NCBI RefSeq assembly: GCF_965140245.1
Contig: NC_134038.1
Coordinates: 25,447,658-25,511,657 of the forward strand
Source of the DNA: Athene noctua
Taxonomy: Eukaryota; Chordata; Aves; Strigiformes; Strigidae
Direction: 5' to 3'
Length of the DNA: 64,000 nt
This document shows positions 35,466 through 46,100 of the stretch, piece by piece. The notes below the pieces were generated by a model. It was not told where the DNA came from. It did no database searches and saw only the letters and a list, made by a program, of their open reading frames with translations. Made by a program: the position numbers and the translations under genes. Position 1 is the first letter of the stretch; every line of letters begins with the position of its first letter.

Positions 35466-38400
35466 ACTAGAGGAAGAAAACAGGAAAAATATAATGCAAA
35501 AAGATGGACTGGATGGTTTAAATTTGTTCATGTTAAAGGAATTAAAGTCAGGATCTTAAAACAGGATTCATCAAATGAGCTAAATTATATATGGCACTTT
35601 CAACTTTTCCTGGCATGAAATAGCATGCCTGACTAAGAATTAAAGGAACTGGCCCTTTGGAAGCCAGTGAAGCTGATCCTGCTCCCACCTTACTCAGAGG
35701 AAAAATAAAATACTCTCTTTCTGGCTATAGCAGGATTAGTTTCTTATATGGTGCGTAGGTTTAATTCTCTGTATCCACAGAAAGAAAGCATAGCAATCGT
35801 TCACTTATCCAGAAGAACATGTAGCAGGCTCTGACATTTATTCATAAAGGATTAAAAGTATTTCTGAAAGCACAGCTGTGATTCTAATAACTCACAATTA
35901 AAAAATGCTGTTAAAGCTTTTAATTTTTTCTTTTTACCTCCAAACTCTCAGAAGAAACTTTAGCATTACTGTCAAAAAAAATGTGAGAAGAGTCAAGTTT
36001 GTGCTTTCCTGACTCGAAAAAAGAGTCCATGTCCCCGTTGCTGTGTTTACTTCTTTCTGATCCAAGACAATAGCTCTGTGCTCACATAATTTGCAGGCAA
36101 GAAGACATCTTATTAGGTCCACTTGACAGAGATTCACAGACACAAAAAAATGTGTCTATAGAGGAAACAGTTTAGCTACTGTATGAAGTAACTGACATGT
36201 TGATAGTTCTCGCCTCTTCAGGTTGACACCAGCTAATGGTATTTTATTTTCAAGTGATTTCATTACAGTGAAAGAGAAACACTTTTCTTTTTCCTGATGA
36301 CATACAAGTGGAAGAGACAGCAAAATGATTCTAAACAAAATGAACGAAATGAGAAGCCTCAGCTGAACATAAAAAGGGGCAGAAACACAGCACGTAAGCT
36401 CCCACCCACCCTTTACACCTTCAGGGGGAAGAACTAGGCAGTAGCGGTTGATCTTGCTGTCTGTTTGCTCTGAGTCAAGGACTGCTTTGTTCCAGGCTGT
36501 GGAAACACATAATAAGTGCAAGCCACTTTCCTGAAGAATTTACAATCCAAAAGAATAAGGCAAACATAGAATAATAACAATCTGAGTTGTCATCACCAAT
36601 CCCTAAAGGTGCAAGGTTGTACATTGTCTGTTGTGTAATAAGAGACTGCTGGGTCCTGCCACAGCCACGATCAGGAGTGGGATCTGAACTGGTGCTGAGC
36701 ACGTCAGCTCTCAGTGATGCAGACTTAACAGGCTGTATACCACTGTCAGCATAAGGCAGGACATTCACAGTTGCCTATTCTACACAGTGAGAAAAAGATT
36801 TATAGATACAAGTGACTTTCAATAGTAGGTTGAGATGCTCACCTTCATCCTTTTCACTCAGAAGAATAGAGAAAGGTATATTAATAACTCCACAAAATCA
36901 TTTTGTCTAACTTTTCACTTCTCAACTTCCCAGCTGGCTACCCCAGCAGAGCTCTTTGTAGGGCTTTTTATTTTTCAGAAACTGGCTTCATAGATGCTTC
37001 TCCTTCCCTTTTACTTCTTGTGACCTTCAGCCTCAGTACAATAATATATCTTTATTGGAAGACATAACATCAGTCACAGTTTCACCATGTTCATTCCTCA
37101 TTCTTTTCCAGCATCCAAAAGGTAAATGCATCCAAAATGGAATTGAGATTTCTTTCCCAGTTGGATCTTACAACAGTAATAAATGAGTTACCATCTGCAT
37201 TTCTAATTAAAAATCCAATTGGTATAATGTAATGAGGTTTCTGGATGCAATTAGCAACTGCTGGGGGTCTCTTTATAGAACCAGCACTACAATTATGAGG
37301 CAAATAGACTCTATCATATGTAATGAAGAGCTTTTTCAAAGTTTTTCTGTCCTTAGCTGGATGGATTCACAACAGGGAGCTAGGCACTTTTAGATACTGT
37401 AATCTACTGAAGTGCACAATTCAGGTTAGCGCTTGGGTTTTCTGTACAGTTCAGGGCAGAATTAAATGCCTACTATGATCCATTGAGCCTTCAAAATCAT
37501 GCCTAACTTCTGGAGTTTTATATTTACTGCAGAATCTAAGTCCATGTGTTTTTGTTTGGATCACAAGTACTGCATTAAGAATAAATAGTGGAGCCATTTA
37601 CTTTTTCTTAGAAGTAGAGCTAATAAAAATGGCGAAACTTTCTGGTGATTTTTCAAGGAATGAAAAAGGTTTTACTTGGTTTTTAATGGGCAGTAAAAAT
37701 TTCAAAGCCACAATTTAGTCCTGAAGATATTAATGGATCACTTTCTCTAGATCAAAATTTCATAACTTTGTTATAGCAATGCCTTAGAGTTCAACAATCC
37801 TTTACAAATTAGGCTTTATAAAGAGAAGAGTGAGAAAAACAGAGAATATATTTAAAAGCCTCTTTCTCTGCCTCCCCTATCTCCATGTGTATATACACAT
37901 ATAGCAATATTCAAAGGCTTGTATCTTGCAGAGTATTGCCATGTGTCTGAGCATTTCTGGTTTTCAGACTTGTATAGTGGTATTTATAAAAGAAAGACAC
38001 TCAGCAGGCAATGCCACTCTTAGCTTAGCTAAATCATCAGCAGCACTGTCTTATTCACCAGCTTCAGTATAGTTAAAGAAAACAAAGATCATCAGTATGA
38101 CGCAAAGTCCCAGGTTGCCTGGATTTCAGGTTTCCTGGGGGCAGGCTTGAGAGATGTTCTCAGGTTCTTTCAGCCCGTGTAATGACCTGTCTGTCTGAGC
38201 ATGTGGAAGCACCTCCTGCCCTCTTTCCAGAGCCACCATGTCATCAGGATCTTGCAAAGCAGGAGAGTGCCTGTGTGGGATGGGCCTGCACCCAGACCTG
38301 TGAGCCCATATCAGCACTTCCTAATTCCCATTTGATCCTTAGAGAAAAGAGAAGCTAAAGAATACAAATGCCTTAAAGAATATGTAAGATGCTGTTGCTT

Positions 38401-38575
38401 CCTCACAATGAAATCAGAATGATGCTAGCTCTAATGGTACACTAACAGAAGCAACAGAGCCAACTTTACAAAATGCATTTTTTAATGCAAATTTCTGTGT
38501 ATTCTTTGTCAGAAAACATAGAACATTTGATAAAACTGCTTCTGGCTCATTAAGCATGAAAATAGGCATACCAGT

Positions 38576-39156
38576 TGATTCACGGAAAAAAAGACTCTAT
38601 AGAGTTATACAGCAGGTATGTTTACTCTGGCACCGGGGTGCAAGGGGTTTTCTCCACAAACCTTGCACACCCACCGCACATTTTACCAAAAACTTATAGA
38701 GTGTGGATATCCATATTCATTGGGTTACATAACACGAACATACATCTGCATGAGTAAGGCTGGGTTAGGTAGAAAAGCTGATGTCAACAGTTTATGTCAT
38801 CTTTGCACCTGCGCATTTCCTCCTGGTGGGTGTCTTCGGGGGTCTTTAGAAAGAAGGCTCGTAGTCTTTCTCACTTTTTTTTCCCCGGAGCATGCGCAGA
38901 TTCTCTTGGCCAATTTCTTGAATAACAAGAGTGTTTTTCAGACAGTTTACTTTCTATCTTATCTAAGAGAACCAATAGAACTTCTACCATTCGTATATGG
39001 CTATCTTTACTCATTAGCAAAATTCCAACTAGTTAGAGCCACCTGTTACTCAAGGACAAAAGTATAATATTTTGCTGAACATTATAATCCTTGGTAGATT
39101 TTCACAGTGAACTGCTTTGTTTTGATGAACACAGTAGTCCTTGGTAAAATTCCACA
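38576..39156 (-). mobile_element. Retroviral solitary LTR
   Basis: Read on the - strand this has LTR architecture: a U3 of about 400 bases, a TATA-like CTCTATAAGTTTT near 38695-38705, and a short R/U5 stretch. That stretch carries a CTTGCACCCCGGTGCCAGAG block and an AGTAAA poly(A)-signal variant, and ends in an ACCTGCTGTATAACTC stretch. The R/U5 text is of a kind I know from avian endogenous retroviruses, probably ERVL-related. No gag, pol or env sequence adjoins it, so it is most likely a recombination-derived solitary LTR. The outer edges are uncertain: a TGTGG-type start at 39156 is plausible, the 38576 end less so, and I found no target duplication. A 149-codon + strand frame inside it is antisense to the LTR and should not be annotated. 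Confidence 0.6.
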
Positions 39157-39162
39157 GAACAA
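39077..39162 (-). repeat. 50-bp direct repeat in LTR U3
   Basis: Two similar segments start at 39077 and 39127, each of the form GAAC..., then TCCTTGGTA, then TTCCACAG or TTCACAG, and GAAC. The period is 50 bases. Duplicated U3 segments of this size often carry enhancer sites in retroviral LTRs. Here that role is inference. Confidence 0.65.
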
Positions 39163-41689
39163 TCTGGGCAAGCAGGATTCTTAGCAATATTTTAAAAATT
39201 ACTATAACTTGCTATAAGTAAGTAAATAAGTTGCTAAGCAGTTTTCTATAAATAAATAAATCTCAAAACAAGTAATCATTTCTCTGTATCACAGTAAAAA
39301 AAGAGCATTCTATTTGGTTTGTACTCAACTTTTTCCTAGTTTGAGTCAAGAAACCCTGCTAGCTGGTGCAAAGAGATTTATTCCAAAATCAGATTAGACC
39401 ACAGATACATTGCCTTTACGAGAGATCTTAGCAGTAGCAAAGGGATGAGGCTGCAAACTGAGACAGTCTGAACATACATATATTTTGCCTCCAGCTCATG
39501 ACTGCTGTTAATAAAATACTATTGCCAAAGCTAATGTTTGCCCTGGGATGAAGCTCTTGACTTAATATTAATTACTTAAATAATTTTATATGATTTGTAA
39601 TGCACAGCTGCCATTGAGACTGTCTGAATCATGCAGCTGGTGAATTTAGAAAGCAAAGAATGAGTGAGAAAGAGCAGTAGTACAATGGGCAGAGCAACAT
39701 TGTTTGATCTGCTTCGCCACAATTTCATGAGTATAAGAAGAGTATTGTGTCTTCCTTGTAGGTCAATTACAATCAATTAAGTTTACACTTGTAGTTCAAG
39801 GAATTTCTCTGGAGTTCAGCAGTGAAATGAAAAGAAAGGGTTCCTGGAAGCATCATTTTATATCTCCTCTGCACCAAAAGAATTGCAATGCATACAGTGG
39901 TTTAACAAGATAAGAGCTAGGCTTCCTTTTGAGAACAGGGGTTGTGAGCTGCCCAGCCTGCATAATCACACAGTGAGCCCACACCTGGACCAACAAGCTG
40001 GTGGGGCCACAGACTACATGATGCCTCTTCACTGAGGCTGGAGCCACTTCTTGCTTCAGCAGTCCAGCTCTTGAAGGGGACACTGGGAGGAGGCAGGTGG
40101 TATGAATCTCCAGGTAGTGTTTTTTTTGCTTTATTTTTGCTACTCTGTTTCTAAACATATTTACCTTGACTTTGATAGACTATGTGAAGCTTTCTACTCA
40201 TCTACTATCTTTCTCTGATAACCAGAACAACCTCTGCAGTCGCTGACACATCTAAATCACTCCTGGTGCCACAAATCATACTGCTGCAATACCTCCCAGT
40301 CAGCACTACTTGCAAAAGTATCTTAAGACATGGGCAAACTACTGTGAGGGAGGGTTTGGAGAGTGGGGATAAGTTTCCTGTGGCAGGAGGGGCCATCAGA
40401 GCTACCACCCATGAAACCAGATGTTAGCTGGCCCAGCTGTCTGCACAGTGCTGAATAATAGTCCTACAAAACCAAATCGCACATTGGCAGGTAATGACCA
40501 AGGTGGCAAGAGCAGTTACAGCAAACACGCCTGAAGAAGTTCCTTCACTTGTTTTCTTCAAGTCTCAGCAGAAAAAAATAAGCAAGATAATAATCAGGAG
40601 ATTATTATCTCCACTGTCTTGATAGGCTGCTTTGCTTTATAGGGCCAGAGGTATCCTAGTGCAATAGTATGGTAATTTTTTGGTTTTGGTTTTGGTTTTA
40701 GAAAGAAGCCTAGATATACATGTCAAAGACTGCTAAGAAAAAAAGAAGTAAAAAACAGAGGGAAAAGAAAATTCAGTTTTTTTGACCTTTAGGGAATATG
40801 CACCAGTACAGTTAAGTCACCGTGCAGAGTTTGCCGTTAATATTTAAAAGATTGCACTAAGTTACCATTATTGAAATTCAGATGACTCGATGCTTTTCTG
40901 CCTAATCTTGCACTCTTGATTCTACTTTGATTCTATTCACTGAGGGTAAGTTTGGTCTCTCGGTCACTAACATGAAGTCAGATACAATATATCGGTTCAA
41001 TTTTTTTTCTTTTGCCCATTCTTCTTGAGTTAAGAACTCTGATAATGTAAAGCTGACATTTGGGGAAAATCTAGAAAATGAATTCCTTTTTATCTCCAGG
41101 CTAAGCTGCACCAGTGAATAGAGTACTATAATAAAACCTATTTATATGCCTGTCATACAAAGACAAACCTTTTCCAAAGGAAATGGATTTGAGTATTTTC
41201 AAGAAATGATAAACAGTCAGACAAAAAGGTACTGAATTTCACTTTGAGATGCATGGGAGAAGTAGGTTTTAGCTTCCCTTGTCAGGGAGGAGGAATGTGT
41301 ATGAAAACCATGTCAGCTGAGAGTCTCAGAAATGAGATCTTATCCAGATCTTTGTGGAAAGAAGTGACTTGGAAATATCTTTAAGAGAGGGGTTTAGAGT
41401 TATGAACAAAATGTTAGCCTGCATTTTTATCAGAAATAAATCAAAAGAGGCTTATGCAGTTCTCATAAAAAGAATCACCCTCATTTCATTTGTGCAAAAT
41501 CCTTGTGCAAACCCGTGTTAAAATCTAGTCCTCTGATGCGTTTGACTGAATTATAGTGAACAGGCACTTATACAAGACAGGGTGCTGAAATCAAGCCTAA
41601 TTCCAAACTGCTACCACTCTGCTGAGTCTCCCATGAAGCCAAAGGATATATTTTACTGAAAAAACAGCTAAACAGCCAGAGCTGGGGGG
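39157..41689. other. Unique sequence, possible conserved patch
   Basis: I see no gene. AT-rich text at about 39550-39740 includes two CAGCTG E-boxes and an AACATTGTTTGATC SOX-like site, so it might be regulatory. This is a guess from motif appearance only. Confidence 0.35.
40676..40700. repeat. (TTTTGG)n short tandem repeat
   Basis: Four near-perfect TTTTGG hexamers. Too short to be a telomere-like array. Confidence 0.8.
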
Positions 41690-42385
41690 CTCCTGGCCAC
41701 CTCCAGCTGCCTGGGTGACACACAGCCCCACAGTCCCCGCAGCCTGTGTGATGCACAGTCCTGCAGCCCCACTGTCCGGGTGACACACCCTGCATCCCTG
41801 CTGTCCAGGTGACACACAGCCCTGCAGCCCCGCTGTCCGGGTGACACACACCCTGCATCCCTGCTGTCCAGGTGATACACAGCCCTGCAGCCCCGCTGTC
41901 CGGGTGACACACACCCTGCATCCCTGCTGTCCGGGTGACACACACCCTGCATCCCTGCTGTCCAGGTGACACACAGCCCTGCAGCCCTGCTGTCCGGGTG
42001 ACACACACCCTGCATCCCTGCTGTCCAGGTGACACACAGCCCTGCAGCCCCGCTGTCCGGGTGACACACACCCTGCATCCCTGCTGTCCAGGTGACACAC
42101 AGCCCTGCATCCCCACTGTCCAGGTGACACACAGGCCTGGAGCCCCACTGCCTGGGTGACACACAGCCCTGCATCCCCTGCAACCTGTGTGATGCACAGC
42201 CCTTCATCCCCGCTGTCCGGGTGACACACAGTCCTGCGGCCCCACATCTGGGGTGAATCACAGCCCTGCAGCACTCACTGCCTGGGTGACACACAGCCCT
42301 GCAGCATCTGCAACTGAGGTGACACACAGCGCTGCATCCCCGCCACCTGGGTGACACACAGCCCTGGAGCCTTGCTGCCATGCCC
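41690..42385. repeat. GC-rich minisatellite, 31/32-bp unit with 63-bp dimer
   Basis: About 21 tandem units are anchored by GTGACACAC (or GTGATGCAC), at 41715, 41748, 41780, 41809, 41841, 41872, 41904, 41935, 41966, 41998, 42029, 42061, 42092, 42124, 42156, 42189, 42221, 42253, 42286, 42319 and 42351. The mean spacing is 31.8 bases. In the centre a 31-bp type (CATCCCTGCTGTCCAGG core) alternates with a 32-bp type (CAGCCCCGCTGTCCGGG core), making a 63-bp higher-order unit. The flanking units are more diverged. The unit holds no stop codon on the - strand, so all three - frames stay open for 200-300 codons. I treat these as by-products. Confidence 0.93.
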
Positions 42386-42949
42386 TCTCTAACAAGCGTG
42401 GCAAGCTGCTTTCTGTTTTCTTGCTTCTGGGATAAAACCACCACAAGTAATGTGGCTGGTGGCACCGGTCTGCCATGGAAGCTGAAGCATCTCACCATAA
42501 TGTTAAGGTATTTTTGGAGGGTCTCAGAGCAGCCTTTTCCACAGGGAGTTGCTGAATTTATTGTTGTAAGCAATCAGGTAACATCTGAGCCCCTTGAAAG
42601 GGCATGTCCTGCTCTAAGGAAAGGCAGGTAGAGGCATGTGAAGGCAGATGTATGCAGTTAGCTGGGGACTTTGGGCCTGTTACGCAGAGGAGATGAGGGA
42701 GTTCAGCAGTTGCATGTTTGTTCAGGGCTTTTGCTATATTCAGGTTTTTTAGAGATTTCAACAAATCACTGTAATTCCAGATGTAATTAATATTTTTTCC
42801 AAAATGATTTAATTATTGGCTAAATATAATTGAAGGATACTGTCATGTTTAAGTCTAGAATAGAGTAGTTATGGCAAGTACTGCCTGAAAAATGTCATGG
42901 GGGTTAATGCATGATGATGATAATTATACTAAATGGAGAATGTCCAGTA
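42386..42949. other. Unique sequence right of the minisatellite
   Basis: No gene seen. An AT-rich patch at about 42770-42850 with several TAATTA/ATTAAT cores resembles homeodomain-rich conserved non-coding DNA, but I cannot test conservation. Confidence 0.35.
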
Positions 42950-43126
42950 CTTACCAAGCTTAATTAAACTTTGCAAGCACTCCTAAGGCAGAAATATTGT
43001 TATGGTAATTTTAACAGGTAGGTAAATTGCTCATCCTGGCACATGAATGTTGGGTAATTTACTCAAGGTCACACATCAAGCCTGCAATATAGCCAAAGTA
43101 GAGCCTATTGCCTTGACTCCCAAGAT
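42950..43126 (+). mobile_element. MIR-like ancient SINE remnant
   Basis: The segment aligns by eye with the core and 3' half of MIR. It shows a TTAAACTTTGCAAGCACTCC stretch (MIR: TTAATCCTCACAACAACCCT), then GTTATGGTAATTTTAACAGG, then GGTAATTTACTCAAGGTCAC followed by ACA (MIR: AGTAACTTGCCCAAGGTCACACA), then AGAGCCTATTGCCTTGACTCC. Divergence is high, as expected for a very old insertion. MIR/CORE-SINE remnants are known but sparse in birds. Confidence 0.6.
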
Positions 43127-46100
43127 GACTTCCACCTGCAGTCTTCAAATAATTCCCTTTCTCCTAACGTTTTAGCTTTTTTTCTGAAATAGAAACTGGC
43201 TTTCATTCATAGACCTGATTGTTGATAAATTCCTCTATCCTCAAAGGACGTATATCTCCAATCTTTCCCCAGTAATTCATGCCAATGTGGCAATTTGCTA
43301 GAAAGTGAAGGATGTGAGGGCAAAGAAGAGGACAACATAAAGAAAGAAATACAGGCAAAAGCTAATAAAAGACATCAGAATGAAAGGAACTAGAGTTAGA
43401 AGAAAATCAAGGCATACAAGTGAAAGACAAAAGAGTCAAAGGGGAATGAAGTGTCAAAGAAGAGTGAAAGAAATGGGAGAAAATAATGAAATGGGAAAGG
43501 ACACCATCAAGAATTAGCAAACAGGAAATTGTGAGTGAAATCAAAATGCTCTAAGAATTGAGATGCATTTAGTGGAAATGTACTAAAAGTAAAAATCTAG
43601 AGTCTCCACTACAGTATTCTGTTTACATGCCAGGAAATTCCTTACATCCTCAATCTATTAAGTGGTACTGTACGTAGAGACAGAAAAAACTGCTGCCTCT
43701 GAGTAAAGATGAAAAACAAAGCAAAACTCCTGCAGAGTAACCCTAAAATGGTAACACAAGCAGACTGTGGAAGGAATCCCTACTGAGATCTTTCGATTAA
43801 CCTTGCTATGATGTAAGTGGGGAGCCTAGATTAAACCAGCCATTTCTTCCTTTTTTGATTCTCCTTTTATGTTACAGTAATGCAAATAACTAGTAGAAAT
43901 ACATATATGAAGGTGGTTGGTTTTTCTTTTAATTCTCAGTTTGCTTCCTTAACTTGGCAAGTAAATTGTGTTTTGTTTTTTTGTTTTTTTTTTTCCTATT
44001 GAAAGCAAGAATAGTTCAAGATGCTGTTAAAAAAGAGTAGATGGGAAATTCAAAGACAAAAACCCCACATCTTAGCTGACAGATGTGGCCTTCCTAACCC
44101 AATTAGGAAATCAAACCATTGAATGTGTAGAAGGAGCAGGAGCAGAGCAACAGCTTTTGATCCCAAACTGTTTCTCTTAACACATACAGTGTGCTGGTGA
44201 CTAGACCCAGGATAGACTGCTCTCCTCATCCCAGTGCTTTCGGTTATTCTTATGCATTGCTCAGCTAGTGTGCAAACAGTACCAAGGTGGGCTGAACGTA
44301 AGCCCCCATTTAGGTTAATGTTTTTAGTGTATAAGAACAATCATGTACTAATCTCTGTGCTTTGTTCCATGCAGACTACTTCTTCCCAGAGATGCTGAGA
44401 AGCATCTTCCCCTCTCTGTATTCAAATCTTTTAAGAAGCTTTGGCCCCACTAGGATTTCTATCAGAAATAACTGACTACCAGCAAAACATCAGATTGTTT
44501 CTATTCTGTCATCAGCAGCATCTCCTGCTGCTTCATTGGTCGTCTTGCTCAGACTTCCCAGCATAGTTTGCCCATGGACGTCATGTGCATGGCACAGTGG
44601 TGATACAGTACAGTTAGGACTGGTTTGCTGAGCACTGTTTCCAGACAGACAAACTCTCTGTAACTTGTCATACACAAAATTTACTAAAGTTTCCACATAT
44701 CATACCTGTTGATTATTTTTCACCAGATCTTTGGTCAGATAGAATGATACCTTTACAAAGATGACTGCTTGTTGTCTGTGTGACCACGTTTGTTTTCAAG
44801 TTTACTATTTGTGTTAAGTGTCCCTAAAATGCAGTGACTAGAGCACACATGTGAGTGGGAGGAAATGGCAGAATTGAAGCCGCAGTGAATTTATTTCTTA
44901 TCTGAATGAATATTTCCACAAGGGGTTTTGTTTTCAGCTCACCGAAGCACAACCAGAGTTCATGATTTAGTTCATCAGCTGTTAATGGCTTGAGGTTAAG
45001 AACAGGTTTCTTTTCTTAACCTCCTGACTGCATGTCCTGGCCACTAAAGAATGTATAGATGCAATCACACGGCACAGGGTTTGATTTAAAAGTTCTCCAA
45101 AGAAATTTAATAACGTACTACTCATTGACCCATTTTGTATTTGCTACAGTTTTCACTTGGGAATGTGAAATCTCTGGAGTGTAACACTGTTTTGTGAACT
45201 GCCTAATTCTGACACAGTCAGGTAATCAGAAATGTCATTGCCAGTGGCTATTCACCACATTTTCTAACTTTTGATTAAATATATCTCATTATTTTTACTC
45301 AATATTAGTTATTATTTCCATGACTTTGAAATGAGAACTGCAAATGCTTTGATAATGGGATTAAAAGTCTGTAACTTGAGGAAAGGAATTCTTGCAGAGT
45401 CCGGTTTTGTAGTTTTATTTTGCTGTGGCTACTGAATCTCATTAGTTATTGTCTTTTTAACAGCAATGTCAATGACTGGTGCAGGAAATACAGGTAGATA
45501 ATTTAGGTCCAACTCAAGCCAGGCTGTTCTAGTGGCCAAATGGAAAACAAAGTGCACTGAATTTATCCAGCTTCTGGAACCCAGGATCAGAGTATCCATT
45601 CCTTCACAGTATCTCCCTCTATGGTCCACACACCTGAAACAGAGAAGCCAAGCCCTGGATTTGACACCTTCATGGCCAGACAATACAGCTGACTAGCAAC
45701 AGCCTAGGCACATGCTATAGCCCTCAAAAGATGACTGATTTGATCAATCCCTGTGCCAGTGTTTGGACAAGAAAAACCTTCCAAATTTCCTGCCACAGTT
45801 CATTTTTGCTACTCAGAAAAGAGGTCTGGGTTAAGTGTTACACGTCAGTCTGTAGACAAACATCCTGGCCTATAAAATTAAGCAAATTTAATACTTGTGG
45901 AAATTCTGTACTCTTCGTGGCCAAATGCTCTCAGTTTTCATGGAGAAAGCTGGAATCTGTAGTGTGTTGTCTGAAGAAAACCTGCTCACTGCAGTCAGGC
46001 TCGTATGATACTTTCCTCAAGGTGCTGTAAAGCCAGTTGAACGTCTCTCATGCCAAAATCTCTGAATCTGCCACATAATCCCTTCTTTGCACCATGATAC

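Larger units (their letters stand above)
34253..38575. other. Unique sequence with microsatellites
   Basis: Nothing gene-like is supported. The - strand frame at 36156-36521 (121 codons) and the one at 37091-37339 (82 codons) are the longest, and neither has a motif I recognise. Simple repeats are listed separately. Confidence 0.45.

Noticed and set aside
37091..37339. 82-codon - strand frame with protein-like appearance
   Set aside because: I looked for a known family and found none. There is no clear splice acceptor/donor pair, so I could not support an exon.
38618..39067. 149-codon + strand open frame
   Set aside because: It lies inside the minus-strand LTR and is antisense to it. The codon text has no domain, and the LTR explains the sequence.
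40676..40700. Telomere-like repeat (TTTTGG)n
   Set aside because: Only four units, and not the vertebrate TTAGGG repeat. Ordinary microsatellite.
41690..42385. G-quadruplex array on the minus strand of the minisatellite
   Set aside because: G-runs come in pairs with a short loop, but the pairs are separated by about 19 bases, so a canonical four-run motif is not formed.
41690..42385. CRISPR array
   Set aside because: The units are contiguous near-identical tandem copies with no unique spacers, and the context is a vertebrate genome.
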